Shown here: positions 16,797-24,375 of the stretch, piece after piece
Numbering within the stretch: position 1 is the first letter of the stretch
Layout: each line of letters opens with the position of its first letter
NCBI GenBank assembly: GCA_020637755.1
Contig: JACKJW010000020.1
Coordinates: forward strand, 1 to 35,310
Source: Brucellaceae bacterium
Lineage (GTDB): Bacteria; Pseudomonadota; Alphaproteobacteria; Rhizobiales; Rhizobiaceae
Direction: 5' to 3'
Length of the DNA: 35,310 nucleotides
Notes under the pieces: model-generated
Seen by the model: the letters and a program-made list of their open reading frames with translations, nothing else
What the model was told of the DNA's origin: nothing
Database searches by the model: none
Made by a program: the position numbers and the translations under genes

Positions 16797-18188
16797 TCAG
16801 GCGCGGCAGATCAGGCGGGCGGCAAAGAATCCGTCAAGCCCGCCGCGCGCGGCAGGTTTTTGCGGCCAGTCGGCAGGTGTGGTCCTGAGCCAACCCTCTT
16901 GCGTCAGGAAGCCTTCTGTTCCTTCGATTTCGCCGGGCTGGAGAGGCGCGTTGTCAACATCATCGCGTTCGGACAGGAAGCGGGCAATCATGCGTTCACC
17001 CTCGGCATGATCGAGCGAGCAGTTGGAAAAGACGATGGTTCCGCCGGGCCGCACAAACCTGACCGCGTGGGACAGGAGATCGTGCTGGAGCGCCGCCAGC
17101 TTTTCGATTTCTTCGGGCGATTTGGTCCATGGCACATCGGGATGGCGGCGCACCGTGCCGGTGGACGAGCATGGCGCATCCAGCAGGACGGCATCGAATG
17201 GCCGGTCAGGCTGATACTTGCGCAGGTCCGCCGCGACGGTTTCAGCCGCAAGGCCGAGCCGGGCAAGATTGCCTTCCAGTCGCTTGAGGCGGTTTGCGGA
17301 AAGATCGAGCGCGGTGACATGTGCGCCGGCAAGGCAGAGTTGGGCCGTCTTGCCGCCCGGAGCGGCGCAAAGATCGGCCACGCGCTTGCCGTCAATGTTG
17401 CCCATCATGCGGGCGGGCAGGGCGGCGGCGGCATCCTGTACCCACCATTGTCCCTCGTCGAACCCCGGCAGCGCCGGGACCGGGCCGTTGAGGGCGTCGA
17501 GGCGGAGCGAACCGGTCGGCAGCAGGGTTGCGCCGAGGGTTTCGGCCCAGTCCGCGGTGACGGATTTTACCGTGATATCCACCGGTGCTTCGAGGCGATG
17601 CATGGCGAGGATCTGCCGGGCTTTCTCATCCCCATAGTCGTGTGCCAGCCGCCCGGCAAACCAGTCGGGCGCCTCGACCGTCTGGTGCAGCGCGGCTTCC
17701 AGCGCGCGCGGTCCACCACGGGCGATGGAGCGCAGGATGGCGTTGACCAGACCGGCGAAGCGGCGCGAGCGCGGATCGGCCTGCGCCTGCGTGACGGCGA
17801 GGTCGACGGCGGCACTGTCCGGCACATCGAGAAAGAGGATTTGCGCCGCCCCGGCATGCAGGATGTGGGCGAGCGACAGGGCATTCGGCGGCAGCGGGCG
17901 TTCCAAACGCCGGTCGATCATGGCCTGGATCGTTCGGCGGTAGCGCAGGGCCGTCATCAGGATGGCGCGCACCAGTGCCCGGTCGCGGGTATCGAGCGCG
18001 AGATAGTGGGGATGGCCGTGTTCGTTGTCGGTGAGGCCGTCGAGGGAGGTTCGTGCATCCACCACGGCACCAAGCAGACGTGCTGCGGCCTGCCGGGCCG
18101 CGAGACCGAGCCGGTCGAGGCTTGGCTGTGCGGAGGAGGATTGGGTGCGGCCCGGTTTGCGTCCGGCGCCTCTGACCGGTGCGCTCAA
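16797..18188 (-). CDS. rsmB: 16S rRNA (cytosine-C5) methyltransferase, RsmB type
   Basis: 463 residues if read from TTG at 18188. This TTG overlaps the htpX stop (TTGA), and AAGGGG lies 8 bases upstream; the exact start is uncertain because the frame stays open to 18230. An N-terminal NusB-like helical domain (LAARQAAARLLGAVV, about residues 28-42; FAGLVNAILRSI, about 144-155) is followed by the SAM-dependent domain: DLCAAPGGKTAQL (about 272-284), LDAPCSSTGTVRRHPD (Cys340) and SNCSLDHAEGE (Cys390, the catalytic Cys). It methylates C967 in 16S rRNA (E. coli numbering). It is coupled to htpX and upstream of the heparinase-like gene. Confidence 0.93.
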   Translation of the reverse strand: MSAPVRGAGRKPGRTQSSSAQPSLDRLGLAARQAAARLLGAVVDARTSLDGLTDNEHGHPHYLALDTRDRALVRAILMTALRYRRTIQAMIDRRLERPLPPNALSLAHILHAGAAQILFLDVPDSAAVDLAVTQAQADPRSRRFAGLVNAILRSIARGGPRALEAALHQTVEAPDWFAGRLAHDYGDEKARQILAMHRLEAPVDITVKSVTADWAETLGATLLPTGSLRLDALNGPVPALPGFDEGQWWVQDAAAALPARMMGNIDGKRVADLCAAPGGKTAQLCLAGAHVTALDLSANRLKRLEGNLARLGLAAETVAADLRKYQPDRPFDAVLLDAPCSSTGTVRRHPDVPWTKSPEEIEKLAALQHDLLSHAVRFVRPGGTIVFSNCSLDHAEGERMIARFLSERDDVDNAPLQPGEIEGTEGFLTQEGWLRTTPADWPQKPAARGGLDGFFAARLICRA

Positions 18189-19243
18189 GACCACGGCCCC
18201 TTGTCCTGCTTGCCGGCATTGCGGCCCCAACGCGTTGTGGGCACGCGCGGGCGGGCGGCTGAGGGTTTGACCTCTTCAGGTGGCGCATCGCGGCGTCCCC
18301 ACGGACCTTCGGGTCCGGCTTCCGGCTGGGGGGCAGGTTCGGCGGGCGGGCGGACGTTCCCGTCAGCGCGTCTTGAAGCGGGGGCGCCGAAACGCGGCTC
18401 ATCGCCCATGGCCATCAGGGCCTCGATGCGATTGGTGGTGTCGGGGTGGGTGGAGAAGAGATTGTCCATCCGCTGGCCGGAGAGCGGGTTGATGATGAAC
18501 ATGTGGGCGGTGGCGGGGTTTTCCTCCGCCGTCTCGTTGACGATGCGGTGCGTGCCGGCCGAAATCTTGTCGAGCGCGCTCGCCAGCCATTGGGGATGGC
18601 CGCAAATCTCCGCGCCGCGCCGGTCTGCGGCATATTCGCGGGTGCGGCTGATTGCCATCTGCACCAGCATGGCGGCGAAGGGCGCGACAATCATGGCGAC
18701 GAGAACGCCGGCAAAGCCAAGCGGATTGGGGTTCTCGCTGTCGCGATTGCCACCGAAGAGGAAGGCGAAATTGCCGAGCATGGAAATGGCACCGGCAATG
18801 GTGGCGGTGACCGTCATGGTCAGTGTGTCGCGGTTCTGGATATGGGCGAGTTCATGGGCCATCACGCCGGCCATTTCCTGCGGCGTCAGCAGGTTGAGGA
18901 GGCCGGTGGTCGCAGCCACGGCGGCATTGTCCGGATTGCGCCCGGTGGCAAAGGCATTGGGCTGAGGATTGTCGATCAGATAGACCTTCGGCATGGGCAA
19001 GCCGGCATTGGCCGAAAGATCGCGGATCATGGAGAAGAACTCGGGTGCGTTGTCCTCGCCGATCTCGCGCGCATTGTGCATGCGCAGCACCATCTTGTCG
19101 GCGTTCCAGTAGGAGAACAGGTTCATCGCGGCGGCGATGACAAAGGCGATCAACATGCCGGACTGGCCGCCGATCAGGTAGCCGACACCCATGAAAAGCG
19201 CGGTCATGGCCGCAAGCAGCATGGCGGTCTTCATGAAATTCAT
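18185..19243 (-). CDS. htpX: membrane zinc metalloprotease HtpX
   Basis: 352 residues with GGAG eight bases before ATG at 19243. Two N-terminal membrane segments (about 5-25 and 29-47) precede the M48 catalytic domain: VMAHELAHIQNRD carries HELAH (130-134), with His130 and His134 as zinc ligands and Glu131 as the base; Glu203 in TREYAADRRG is the likely third ligand. A second hydrophobic pair lies at 143-165 and 174-197. HtpX degrades damaged inner-membrane proteins on the cytoplasmic side. The last ~60 residues are a Pro/Arg/Gly-rich tail beyond the usual ~290-residue protease, probably disordered. The stop overlaps the rsmB start. Confidence 0.96.
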   Translation of the reverse strand: MNFMKTAMLLAAMTALFMGVGYLIGGQSGMLIAFVIAAAMNLFSYWNADKMVLRMHNAREIGEDNAPEFFSMIRDLSANAGLPMPKVYLIDNPQPNAFATGRNPDNAAVAATTGLLNLLTPQEMAGVMAHELAHIQNRDTLTMTVTATIAGAISMLGNFAFLFGGNRDSENPNPLGFAGVLVAMIVAPFAAMLVQMAISRTREYAADRRGAEICGHPQWLASALDKISAGTHRIVNETAEENPATAHMFIINPLSGQRMDNLFSTHPDTTNRIEALMAMGDEPRFGAPASRRADGNVRPPAEPAPQPEAGPEGPWGRRDAPPEEVKPSAARPRVPTTRWGRNAGKQDKGPWS

Positions 19244-19290
19244 CGTGGCAACTCCGGTTGCGGCAAGGGTCGATCCTGCCTTCGCGTTGC

Positions 19291-19318
19291 TCTATATGAT
19301 GGTGCGGGCACCTGCCAA
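19291..19318 (-). promoter_or_regulatory. possible htpX promoter
   Basis: On the minus strand TTGGCA (19313-19318) and TATAGA (19291-19296) are 16 bases apart, about 48 bases before the htpX ATG. The CTTG just at the -35 also resembles heat-shock sigma sites, so regulation by RpoH is possible but not shown. Confidence 0.35.
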
Positions 19319-19358
19319 GTTCAATGCAGGCGGGCGTGCAAGGCAAGGGACAGGACTG

Positions 19359-19619
19359 ATGGCGGACCGGCACGAAAACGGCACACAGAAGCAGGGAACC
19401 GGGGCGGATGCGCCCATCACGGCGGAACCGGCTGCCGAGCCGCGCCGCATCGAGGACCTGCCGCCGGCCGCCCAGCGCGCACTGAAGGAGGCCGAAGAGC
19501 GCCGCTCCGCCTATGAAGCGGCGGAAAAGGGCCGCGCCCGCGAGATCGGCGGGCGGGGCGGCAAGGAGCCGGTGCGCTACGGCGACTACGAGGTCAAGGG
19601 CATCGCCATCGACTTCTGA
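19359..19619 (+). CDS. DUF1674 / SDHAF4-like small protein
   Basis: 86 residues from ATG at 19359; a longer open frame back to 19191 would run through htpX. The N-terminal 50 residues are hydrophilic and likely disordered. The C-terminus EIGGRGGKEPVRYGDYEVKG-IAIDF is the conserved end of DUF1674, the family of mitochondrial SDHAF4, which helps assemble the flavoprotein subunit of succinate dehydrogenase. A similar role in this bacterium is plausible by homology but unproven. It is divergent from htpX and convergent with the small exported protein gene, 25 bp away. Confidence 0.85.
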   Translation: MADRHENGTQKQGTGADAPITAEPAAEPRRIEDLPPAAQRALKEAEERRSAYEAAEKGRAREIGGRGGKEPVRYGDYEVKGIAIDF

Positions 19620-19644
19620 GCCGTGCACCGGCCCGGCGCAAGGG

Positions 19645-19983
19645 TCACCGGCAGCTGTAGGAAAACTGGCCACCGGTCAGCTGGTAGACCGTCTTGGAAC
19701 CAGGCGCCTTGATCTTCTGGCAGGTTCCCTTGATGAAGCTGGTCTGGCGCAGGGCGTTGGCGCCGCTGCCATGCTCGATGCGGCAATGGCGCTGGGCGCG
19801 GTCGCGCAGTTCCGCCTTCACCTGGTTCCAGGCACCGGCACAATTGATGCCGCCGGAACGCTGGAAATTGTCGCGCTGGACATGGGTCATCGCCTCATGG
19901 GCTCCGGCCGAGAGGATGGATGAGGCGAGGATGGCAGTGGCTACGGCGGTCCGCGCAATCGACTTGCGGATGATGGGTTTCAT
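19645..19983 (-). CDS. small exported protein of unknown function, four cysteines
   Basis: 112 residues from ATG at 19983, preceded by GGGAGAG. Residues 1-28 form a signal peptide with a twin basic start (MKPIIRKSIARTAVATAILA) and cleavage probably after SAGA. The mature ~84 residues hold four Cys (in INCAGAW, RHCRIE, GTCQKI and the terminal SYSCR), an even number that suggests two disulfides in the periplasm. I do not recognise the family. It is divergent from the TadG-like gene, with 358 bp between the starts, and convergent with the DUF1674 gene. Confidence 0.65.
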   Translation of the reverse strand: MKPIIRKSIARTAVATAILASSILSAGAHEAMTHVQRDNFQRSGGINCAGAWNQVKAELRDRAQRHCRIEHGSGANALRQTSFIKGTCQKIKAPGSKTVYQLTGGQFSYSCR

Positions 19984-20341
19984 GGCACTCTCCCTTGTTT
20001 GACAAGGAAAGGTTGCAGGATGCTGCGCGCCTGCGCTGTGCCAATTGACACAGACGGAACACGCACCGCACCGCAACGGGACGGGAGGGTGGAGCCGGTT
20101 GTGCCGTAACGAAACAGGCCGCCCTTTTCGTCCCGCTTCGGAAACGGCGTGGTGAATGACCGGTTAACCGGTTGACCGGACGGCGGAAATCTTTACGGGA
20201 CATTAACCGTGCGCAGGGTCAAGAGCCAATAAAATCAATCGGTTGAGTCTCGGTGTGCAGCCGCCCTGGAAAGGCGAACGCTGTTGGCAGGGTTCCTGCA
20301 CAGGGTCTGGCATGTGTTTTTCCAGTGATGGAGCCAGTGCC
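19984..20341. other. 358-bp divergent intergenic region
   Basis: No gene is supported here. It must hold the promoters of the exported protein gene and the TadG-like gene. It contains a 14-bp palindrome (listed separately) and an AT-rich patch at 20227-20240 with TAAAAT (20230-20235) as a possible -10 on the plus strand, without a clear -35. The plus-strand gene has a GGAG ribosome site nine bases before ATG. Confidence 0.6.
20159..20172. promoter_or_regulatory. 14-bp palindrome with a third half-site
   Basis: ACCGGTTAACCGGT is a perfect palindrome. It is followed at the same 8-base step by a further ACCGG (20175-20179), so the block can also be read as three direct ACCGG repeats. It contains TTAACC, part of the CtrA consensus, but a full TTAA-N7-TTAAC site is not present. 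A regulator site is an inference. Confidence 0.35.
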
Positions 20342-21649
20342 ATGAACAAGACCGGTTTTCTCGCCAAGACCCTGAAGCGCTTCCGGCGCGACGAAGCCGG
20401 CAATTTCGCCCTGATGCTGGGTGCAACCGTTCCGGTGCTGATGATCGGCGTCGGTTTCGGCGTCAATCTGGTGCAGATGAACGGTACCAAGCAGCGCATG
20501 GCTTCCGCGCTGGATGCCGCGCTGGTTTCGACGGCCCGCGACATCACCAGCGGCAAGATCAAGGCGGCTGATGCCAAGGCGACGGCATTGACCTTCCTGG
20601 AGACCAATGCCGAGGGTGGTTTCATTGTTCCAGGTTCGGTGCATTTCACCAAGTTCATCGTCGACAAGGCGAGCAGCACGATTGAAGCCTCGGCTGCCGC
20701 GCGCACCAAGCTGGCCTTCGCGGTCTTTGCCATGGATGCCGAGCAGGACATCGCCGTTGATGCCGGAACGCTCTACTCCGACAAGAAGGTGGAAGTGGCG
20801 ATGATGCTGGACGTGACCGGTTCGATGGCAGGTCAGAAGCTGAAAGACCTGAAAGTGGCGGCCAAGAATGCGGTCTCCACCTTCCTGGCCGGGCAGGCGG
20901 CGGGCAGCGACCGCGTGCGGCTTTCGGTCGTGCCCTATGCCGATGCGGTCAATGTGGGCTCCCTCAGCAATGTCATTCACTACGAGACGGGCTATACGAC
21001 GGCGGAGCCGCCAAAACTGACCGACCCGGTCGCGGTGTCCTATCATCCGGACAATTGTGCCACCGAGCGCAAGGGGTCCAACCAGTTCAGCGATGCCAAC
21101 CCGAATGCGGGCAAGATCAACCGCGATTTCCGGCTGGCTTTCTGCCCTTCCGCCAAGCTGCAACCGCTGACGGCTGACAAGGCGAAGCTGAATGCCACGA
21201 TCGACAGTTTTGTCGCCAATGGCTACACGGCTGGCCACATCGGCGTGCAGTGGTCCTGGTACATGCTGTCGCCGAAGTGGAAGACCGTGCTGCCGGCGGC
21301 CTCGCGTCCGGGCAATTACAATGACAAGAAGGTGATGAAGTTCGCCATCCTGATGACGGACGGCGAGTTCAACACGGCCTTTGCCGGTGTTGCCAACGGT
21401 GCTGCGACGCGCGGGGCGCAGGGTGCCCGCTCGCGCGCCAATGCCGAGACGCTCTGCGCGGAAATGAAAAAGAAGGGCATCGAGGTCTTCACCATCGGCT
21501 TCCAGCTCAACACGGCGGCGGCCAAGGGTGTGATGAAGAAGTGCGCCTCGGACACCAGCAATTATTACGAGACTTCGAATGGTGGCGAGCTGGATGCCGC
21601 CTTTCAGGAGATTGCACGCAACATCGAGCGCCTGACCATCGCGCATTGA
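20342..21649 (+). CDS. TadG-like pilus/adhesion protein with von Willebrand A domain
   Basis: 435 residues from ATG at 20342 (GGAG nine bases upstream). The start FRRDEAGNFALMLGATVPVL and the following IGVGFGVNL form one membrane anchor of the TadE/TadG type (about residues 17-45), with the rest outside the inner membrane. A von Willebrand A domain follows: MMLDVTGSMAG at 154-164 gives the metal site Asp157-x-Thr-x-Ser161, where the usual first Ser is Thr, and ILMTDGEFN (336-344) gives the later Asp340. Cys239, 268, 372 and 401 may form disulfides. Such proteins go with Flp/Tad pili, but no other tad gene is in the window. It is a single-gene unit with its own terminator. Confidence 0.85.
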   Translation: MNKTGFLAKTLKRFRRDEAGNFALMLGATVPVLMIGVGFGVNLVQMNGTKQRMASALDAALVSTARDITSGKIKAADAKATALTFLETNAEGGFIVPGSVHFTKFIVDKASSTIEASAAARTKLAFAVFAMDAEQDIAVDAGTLYSDKKVEVAMMLDVTGSMAGQKLKDLKVAAKNAVSTFLAGQAAGSDRVRLSVVPYADAVNVGSLSNVIHYETGYTTAEPPKLTDPVAVSYHPDNCATERKGSNQFSDANPNAGKINRDFRLAFCPSAKLQPLTADKAKLNATIDSFVANGYTAGHIGVQWSWYMLSPKWKTVLPAASRPGNYNDKKVMKFAILMTDGEFNTAFAGVANGAATRGAQGARSRANAETLCAEMKKKGIEVFTIGFQLNTAAAKGVMKKCASDTSNYYETSNGGELDAAFQEIARNIERLTIAH

Positions 21650-21688
21650 TCCCACGAAGCGTTCATTTTCCCTGGCAGGGGAACCCGG

Positions 21689-21725
21689 AAGGGCGGCGGG
21701 TCTGAGGACCTGCCGCCCTTTTTCC
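21689..21725 (+). terminator. rho-independent terminator of the TadG-like gene
   Basis: A 13-bp stem AAGGGCGGCGGGT / ACCTGCCGCCCTT (one G-T pair) with a 6-base loop, then five T in a row including the stem end. It lies 39 bp after the stop codon. Confidence 0.9.
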
Positions 21726-22332
21726 TGCCTCGGGTGAAGTGGCAGGGAGTGCCGTTTGGCCCGCGTTTGCACGCGATTTGCCGTCCGCGCCTCGCCGCTG
21801 GCATCCGTTGTGATCCGGACAAGCGAAACGCCGCCCCGTGGACCCGGTTCCCCGGCAGGGCGGCGCCGCGATTTGTTGGAATAGCGAAGCCCGATGCCCG
21901 GTCACCAGACCGCGGCGCGCTTCACCGTCACGTCCTTCAGAGGCTGCTCCGAAGGAATGACGATCCGCTCAAGCCTACACACTTCCGGAAACCACTCGAC
22001 ATCGGATCACCTTCCTTTCTTTACGTTGACGACAGGAAAAAGGTGGGCTGCTTCGCCATGGCCGTCAAGCGCCTGGCCGCAAGTTTTTGCGTGCCCGAGA
22101 TGGGACGCGCGGGAGATCTGTCCGTGGCGGAGGTTCTGCTGGCGTGCGGGTACGCGCATCACGGAGGCGTTCCGTGGCAGGCAGCAGAAGGTCATTGCGC
22201 AGCCGTGTGCGGCGCTCCGGGTTCGCCGTCGGGGCACAAGTGGCGCCCCAAAAACAAAGGCGCCCTGCCTTTGGAAGACAGGGCGCCTGGAAGAAGTGGG
22301 CCGGGCGCGAGGGGCGCCCGGACCGGAGTTGC
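21726..22332. other. intergenic region with no supported gene
   Basis: About 515 bp (21726-22240) between the terminator of the TadG-like gene and the terminator of the symporter genes hold nothing I can name. Open frames exist on the plus strand (for example from ATG at 22058 running through the terminator hairpins) and on the minus strand (22007-22237), but none has a good ribosome site, a recognisable domain or the codon pattern of the neighbours. No tRNA or known small RNA was recognised. The right end holds the hairpins described separately. Confidence 0.6.
22251..22288 (-). terminator. rho-independent terminator of the symporter operon
   Basis: On the minus strand, arms AGGCGCCCTG and CAGGGCGCCT (10 bp, 22258-22288) close an 11-base loop and are followed by TTTGTTTTT. 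It lies 44 bp past the stop of the large symporter subunit. A second hairpin lies between it and the stop. Confidence 0.88.
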
Positions 22333-24099
22333 TTAGTGGCCGGTCGCGGCACCGGCACCACGCGGGGTGCGGATGCTCTCGATGAGGTCCTGGATCTCCT
22401 GCGGCGGAGCCTTGGTGGCGGAAGCCACGGCGTAGGCAACGGCGAAGTTGACGATGGCGCCAACGGCACCGATGGACAGCGGCGAGATGCCGAGGACCCA
22501 GTTGTCTGCCGTATCCGGCAGCTGGTTGGTGCCCTTGACGAAGAACCAGCCCTTGTAGACGAAGATGTAGATGACCGTGAAGAGCAGGCCAGCCAGCATA
22601 CCCGCCACAGCGCCCGAGTTGTTGATGCGCTTGGAGAAGATGCCCATCATCAGGGTCGGGAACAGCGAGGCAGCCGCAATACCGAAGGCCAGAGCCACGG
22701 TCTGGGCGGCGAAGCCGGGCGGGTTCAGGCCCAGGTAGGTCGCAACCGCGATGGCGACGGCCATGGCGACACGAGCCGACATGAGTTCGCCAGCTTCCGA
22801 GATGTTCGGATTGATGGCGCCCTTGATCAGGTCATGCGAGATGGCCGACGCGATGGCGAGCAGCAGACCGGCAGCGGTCGACAGAGCGGCAGCGAGACCA
22901 CCGGCAGCGACGAGCGCGATCACCCAGCCCGGGAGCTTGGCGATTTCCGGGTTTGCCAGAACGAGGATGTCGTTGTTGACGGTCAGCTCGTTGCCCTGTG
23001 CATTGACAGCAGCCATCGGAGCCGGAACTTCGGCAGCCTTGTCGTTGTAGTACTGGATCTTGCCGTCGCCGTTCTTGTCTTCAAACTTCAGCAGGCCGGT
23101 GACTTCCCAGTTCTTCATCCACTGCGGGCGGGCTTCATAAGCCAGCGATTCCGACTGGCTGCCGTTCGGGTAGACGGTCTGCATGATGTTGAGGCGAGCC
23201 ATGGCGCCCACGGCCGGAGCCACGAGGTACAGGGCGGCGATGAAGACCAGCGCCCAGCCAGCCGACCAACGGGCGTCCGACACCTTCGGCACGGTGAAGA
23301 AGCGGATGATCACGTGGGGCAGGCCCGCGGTACCGATCATCAGCGACAGGGTGAAGAGCACCATGTTCAGCGTGTTGGTGTGGTGTCCGGTGTAGGACTT
23401 GAAGCCCAGCTCGGTGACGACCTGGTCCAGCTTGGCGAGCAGCGGGGTGCCGTCAGACACATCGCCGAAGAGGCCGAGCGGGGGAACCGGGTTGCCGGTG
23501 AGGTGCAGCGAGATGAAGATCGCCGGGATGGTGTAGGCGAAGATCAGCACGACGTACTGGGCAACCTGCGTGTAGGTGATGCCCTTCATGCCGCCGAACA
23601 CGGCGTAGAAGAACACGACAGCAGCGCCGATGTAGAGGCCGGTGGTCTTGTCCACTTCCAGGAAGCGCGAGAAGGCCACGCCGACGCCCGTCATCTGGCC
23701 GATAACGTAGGTCACCGAGGCGACGATCAGGCAGAGAACGGCCACCATGCGCGCGGTCTTGGAGTAGAAACGGTCGCCGATGAACTCGGGAACCGTGAAC
23801 TTGCCGAACTTGCGCAGGTAGGGTGCGAGGAGCATGGCGAGCAGCACATAGCCGCCGGTCCAGCCCATCAGGAAGGTGGAGTTGTCATAGCCGACAAAGG
23901 CGATGAGGCCGGCCATCGAGATGAAGGAGGCGGCGGACATCCAGTCGGCGCCGGTCGCCATGCCGTTCAGAACGGGGTGAACGCCGCGGTTTGCAGCGTA
24001 GAATTCGGAGGTCGATCCGGCACGTGCCCAAAAGGCGATGCCGATATAGACAAGGAAGGACCCACCGATGAAGAGAAGATTAAGAGCATACTGGCTCAT
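22333..24099 (-). CDS. sodium:solute symporter large subunit (VC_2705-like, acetate permease related)
   Basis: 588 residues with AAGGA nine bases before ATG at 24099. It has the multi-helix pattern of the SSS family, with GMATGADWMSAASFISMAG (46-64), GWTGGYVLLAMLLAPYLRKFGKFTVPEFIGDRF and GGMKGITYTQVAQYVVL typical of the ActP branch. Residues ~305-390 form a long loop holding DKNGDGKIQYYND (341-353), which resembles an EF-hand calcium loop. The gene follows the DUF4212 gene by 15 bp. That pairing marks the two-component symporter group whose substrate is not settled; the acs gene upstream suggests acetate or another small organic acid. Calling it actP would overstate this. Confidence 0.92.
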   Translation of the reverse strand: MSQYALNLLFIGGSFLVYIGIAFWARAGSTSEFYAANRGVHPVLNGMATGADWMSAASFISMAGLIAFVGYDNSTFLMGWTGGYVLLAMLLAPYLRKFGKFTVPEFIGDRFYSKTARMVAVLCLIVASVTYVIGQMTGVGVAFSRFLEVDKTTGLYIGAAVVFFYAVFGGMKGITYTQVAQYVVLIFAYTIPAIFISLHLTGNPVPPLGLFGDVSDGTPLLAKLDQVVTELGFKSYTGHHTNTLNMVLFTLSLMIGTAGLPHVIIRFFTVPKVSDARWSAGWALVFIAALYLVAPAVGAMARLNIMQTVYPNGSQSESLAYEARPQWMKNWEVTGLLKFEDKNGDGKIQYYNDKAAEVPAPMAAVNAQGNELTVNNDILVLANPEIAKLPGWVIALVAAGGLAAALSTAAGLLLAIASAISHDLIKGAINPNISEAGELMSARVAMAVAIAVATYLGLNPPGFAAQTVALAFGIAAASLFPTLMMGIFSKRINNSGAVAGMLAGLLFTVIYIFVYKGWFFVKGTNQLPDTADNWVLGISPLSIGAVGAIVNFAVAYAVASATKAPPQEIQDLIESIRTPRGAGAATGH

Positions 24100-24114
24100 G
24101 GGTGCAATTCCTTA

Positions 24115-24375
24115 CTACTCGTGGAAATCGTACTGACGATCCAGCGCGTTCATGCGGAACGCGTAGAAGAAGATCAGTGCGATGAAAACGATGATTGATC
24201 CCTGCTGGGCAAACCAGAAGCCCAGGTCAGAGCCGCCAACGGCGATGCCCGAGAACGCGGGGCGCAACAGGATGCCGAAGCCGAAAGATACGACCGCCCA
24301 AATGACGAGGGATATCGCCATCAGACGGACATTCGCGCGCCAGTAATCAGCTGCGCGCTGTTCCGAGTTGTCCAT
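24115..24375 (-). CDS. DUF4212 small subunit of sodium:solute symporter
   Basis: 86 residues from ATG at 24375 with GGGAGGG just upstream; the frame is open to 24552 but the extra part is not conserved-looking. Two membrane helices (about 20-40 and 50-72) are separated by a short loop; ADYWRANVRLMAISLVIWAV and AFRMNALDRQYDFHE are typical of DUF4212. Proteins of this family are always found directly before the large sodium:solute symporter subunit and are thought to be its partner. The large subunit starts 15 bp downstream. Confidence 0.92.
   Translation of the reverse strand: MDNSEQRAADYWRANVRLMAISLVIWAVVSFGFGILLRPAFSGIAVGGSDLGFWFAQQGSIIVFIALIFFYAFRMNALDRQYDFHE

Noticed and set aside
20219..21772. 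Long minus-strand open frame opposite the TadG-like gene
   Set aside because: Antisense shadow with Arg/His/Gly-rich composition; the plus-strand protein has clear motifs and a terminator.
22004..22020. GGATCACC(T)TCCTTTCT resembles the 3' end of 16S rRNA
   Set aside because: One base is inserted and the upstream bases do not match the conserved 16S end; no tRNA-Ile or other rRNA sequence follows. Chance similarity or at most a tiny fragment.
22058..22336. Plus-strand open frame starting at ATG 22058 with a protein-like middle
   Set aside because: Ribosome site too distant, no family resemblance, and it runs through the symporter terminator hairpins into the symporter gene end.
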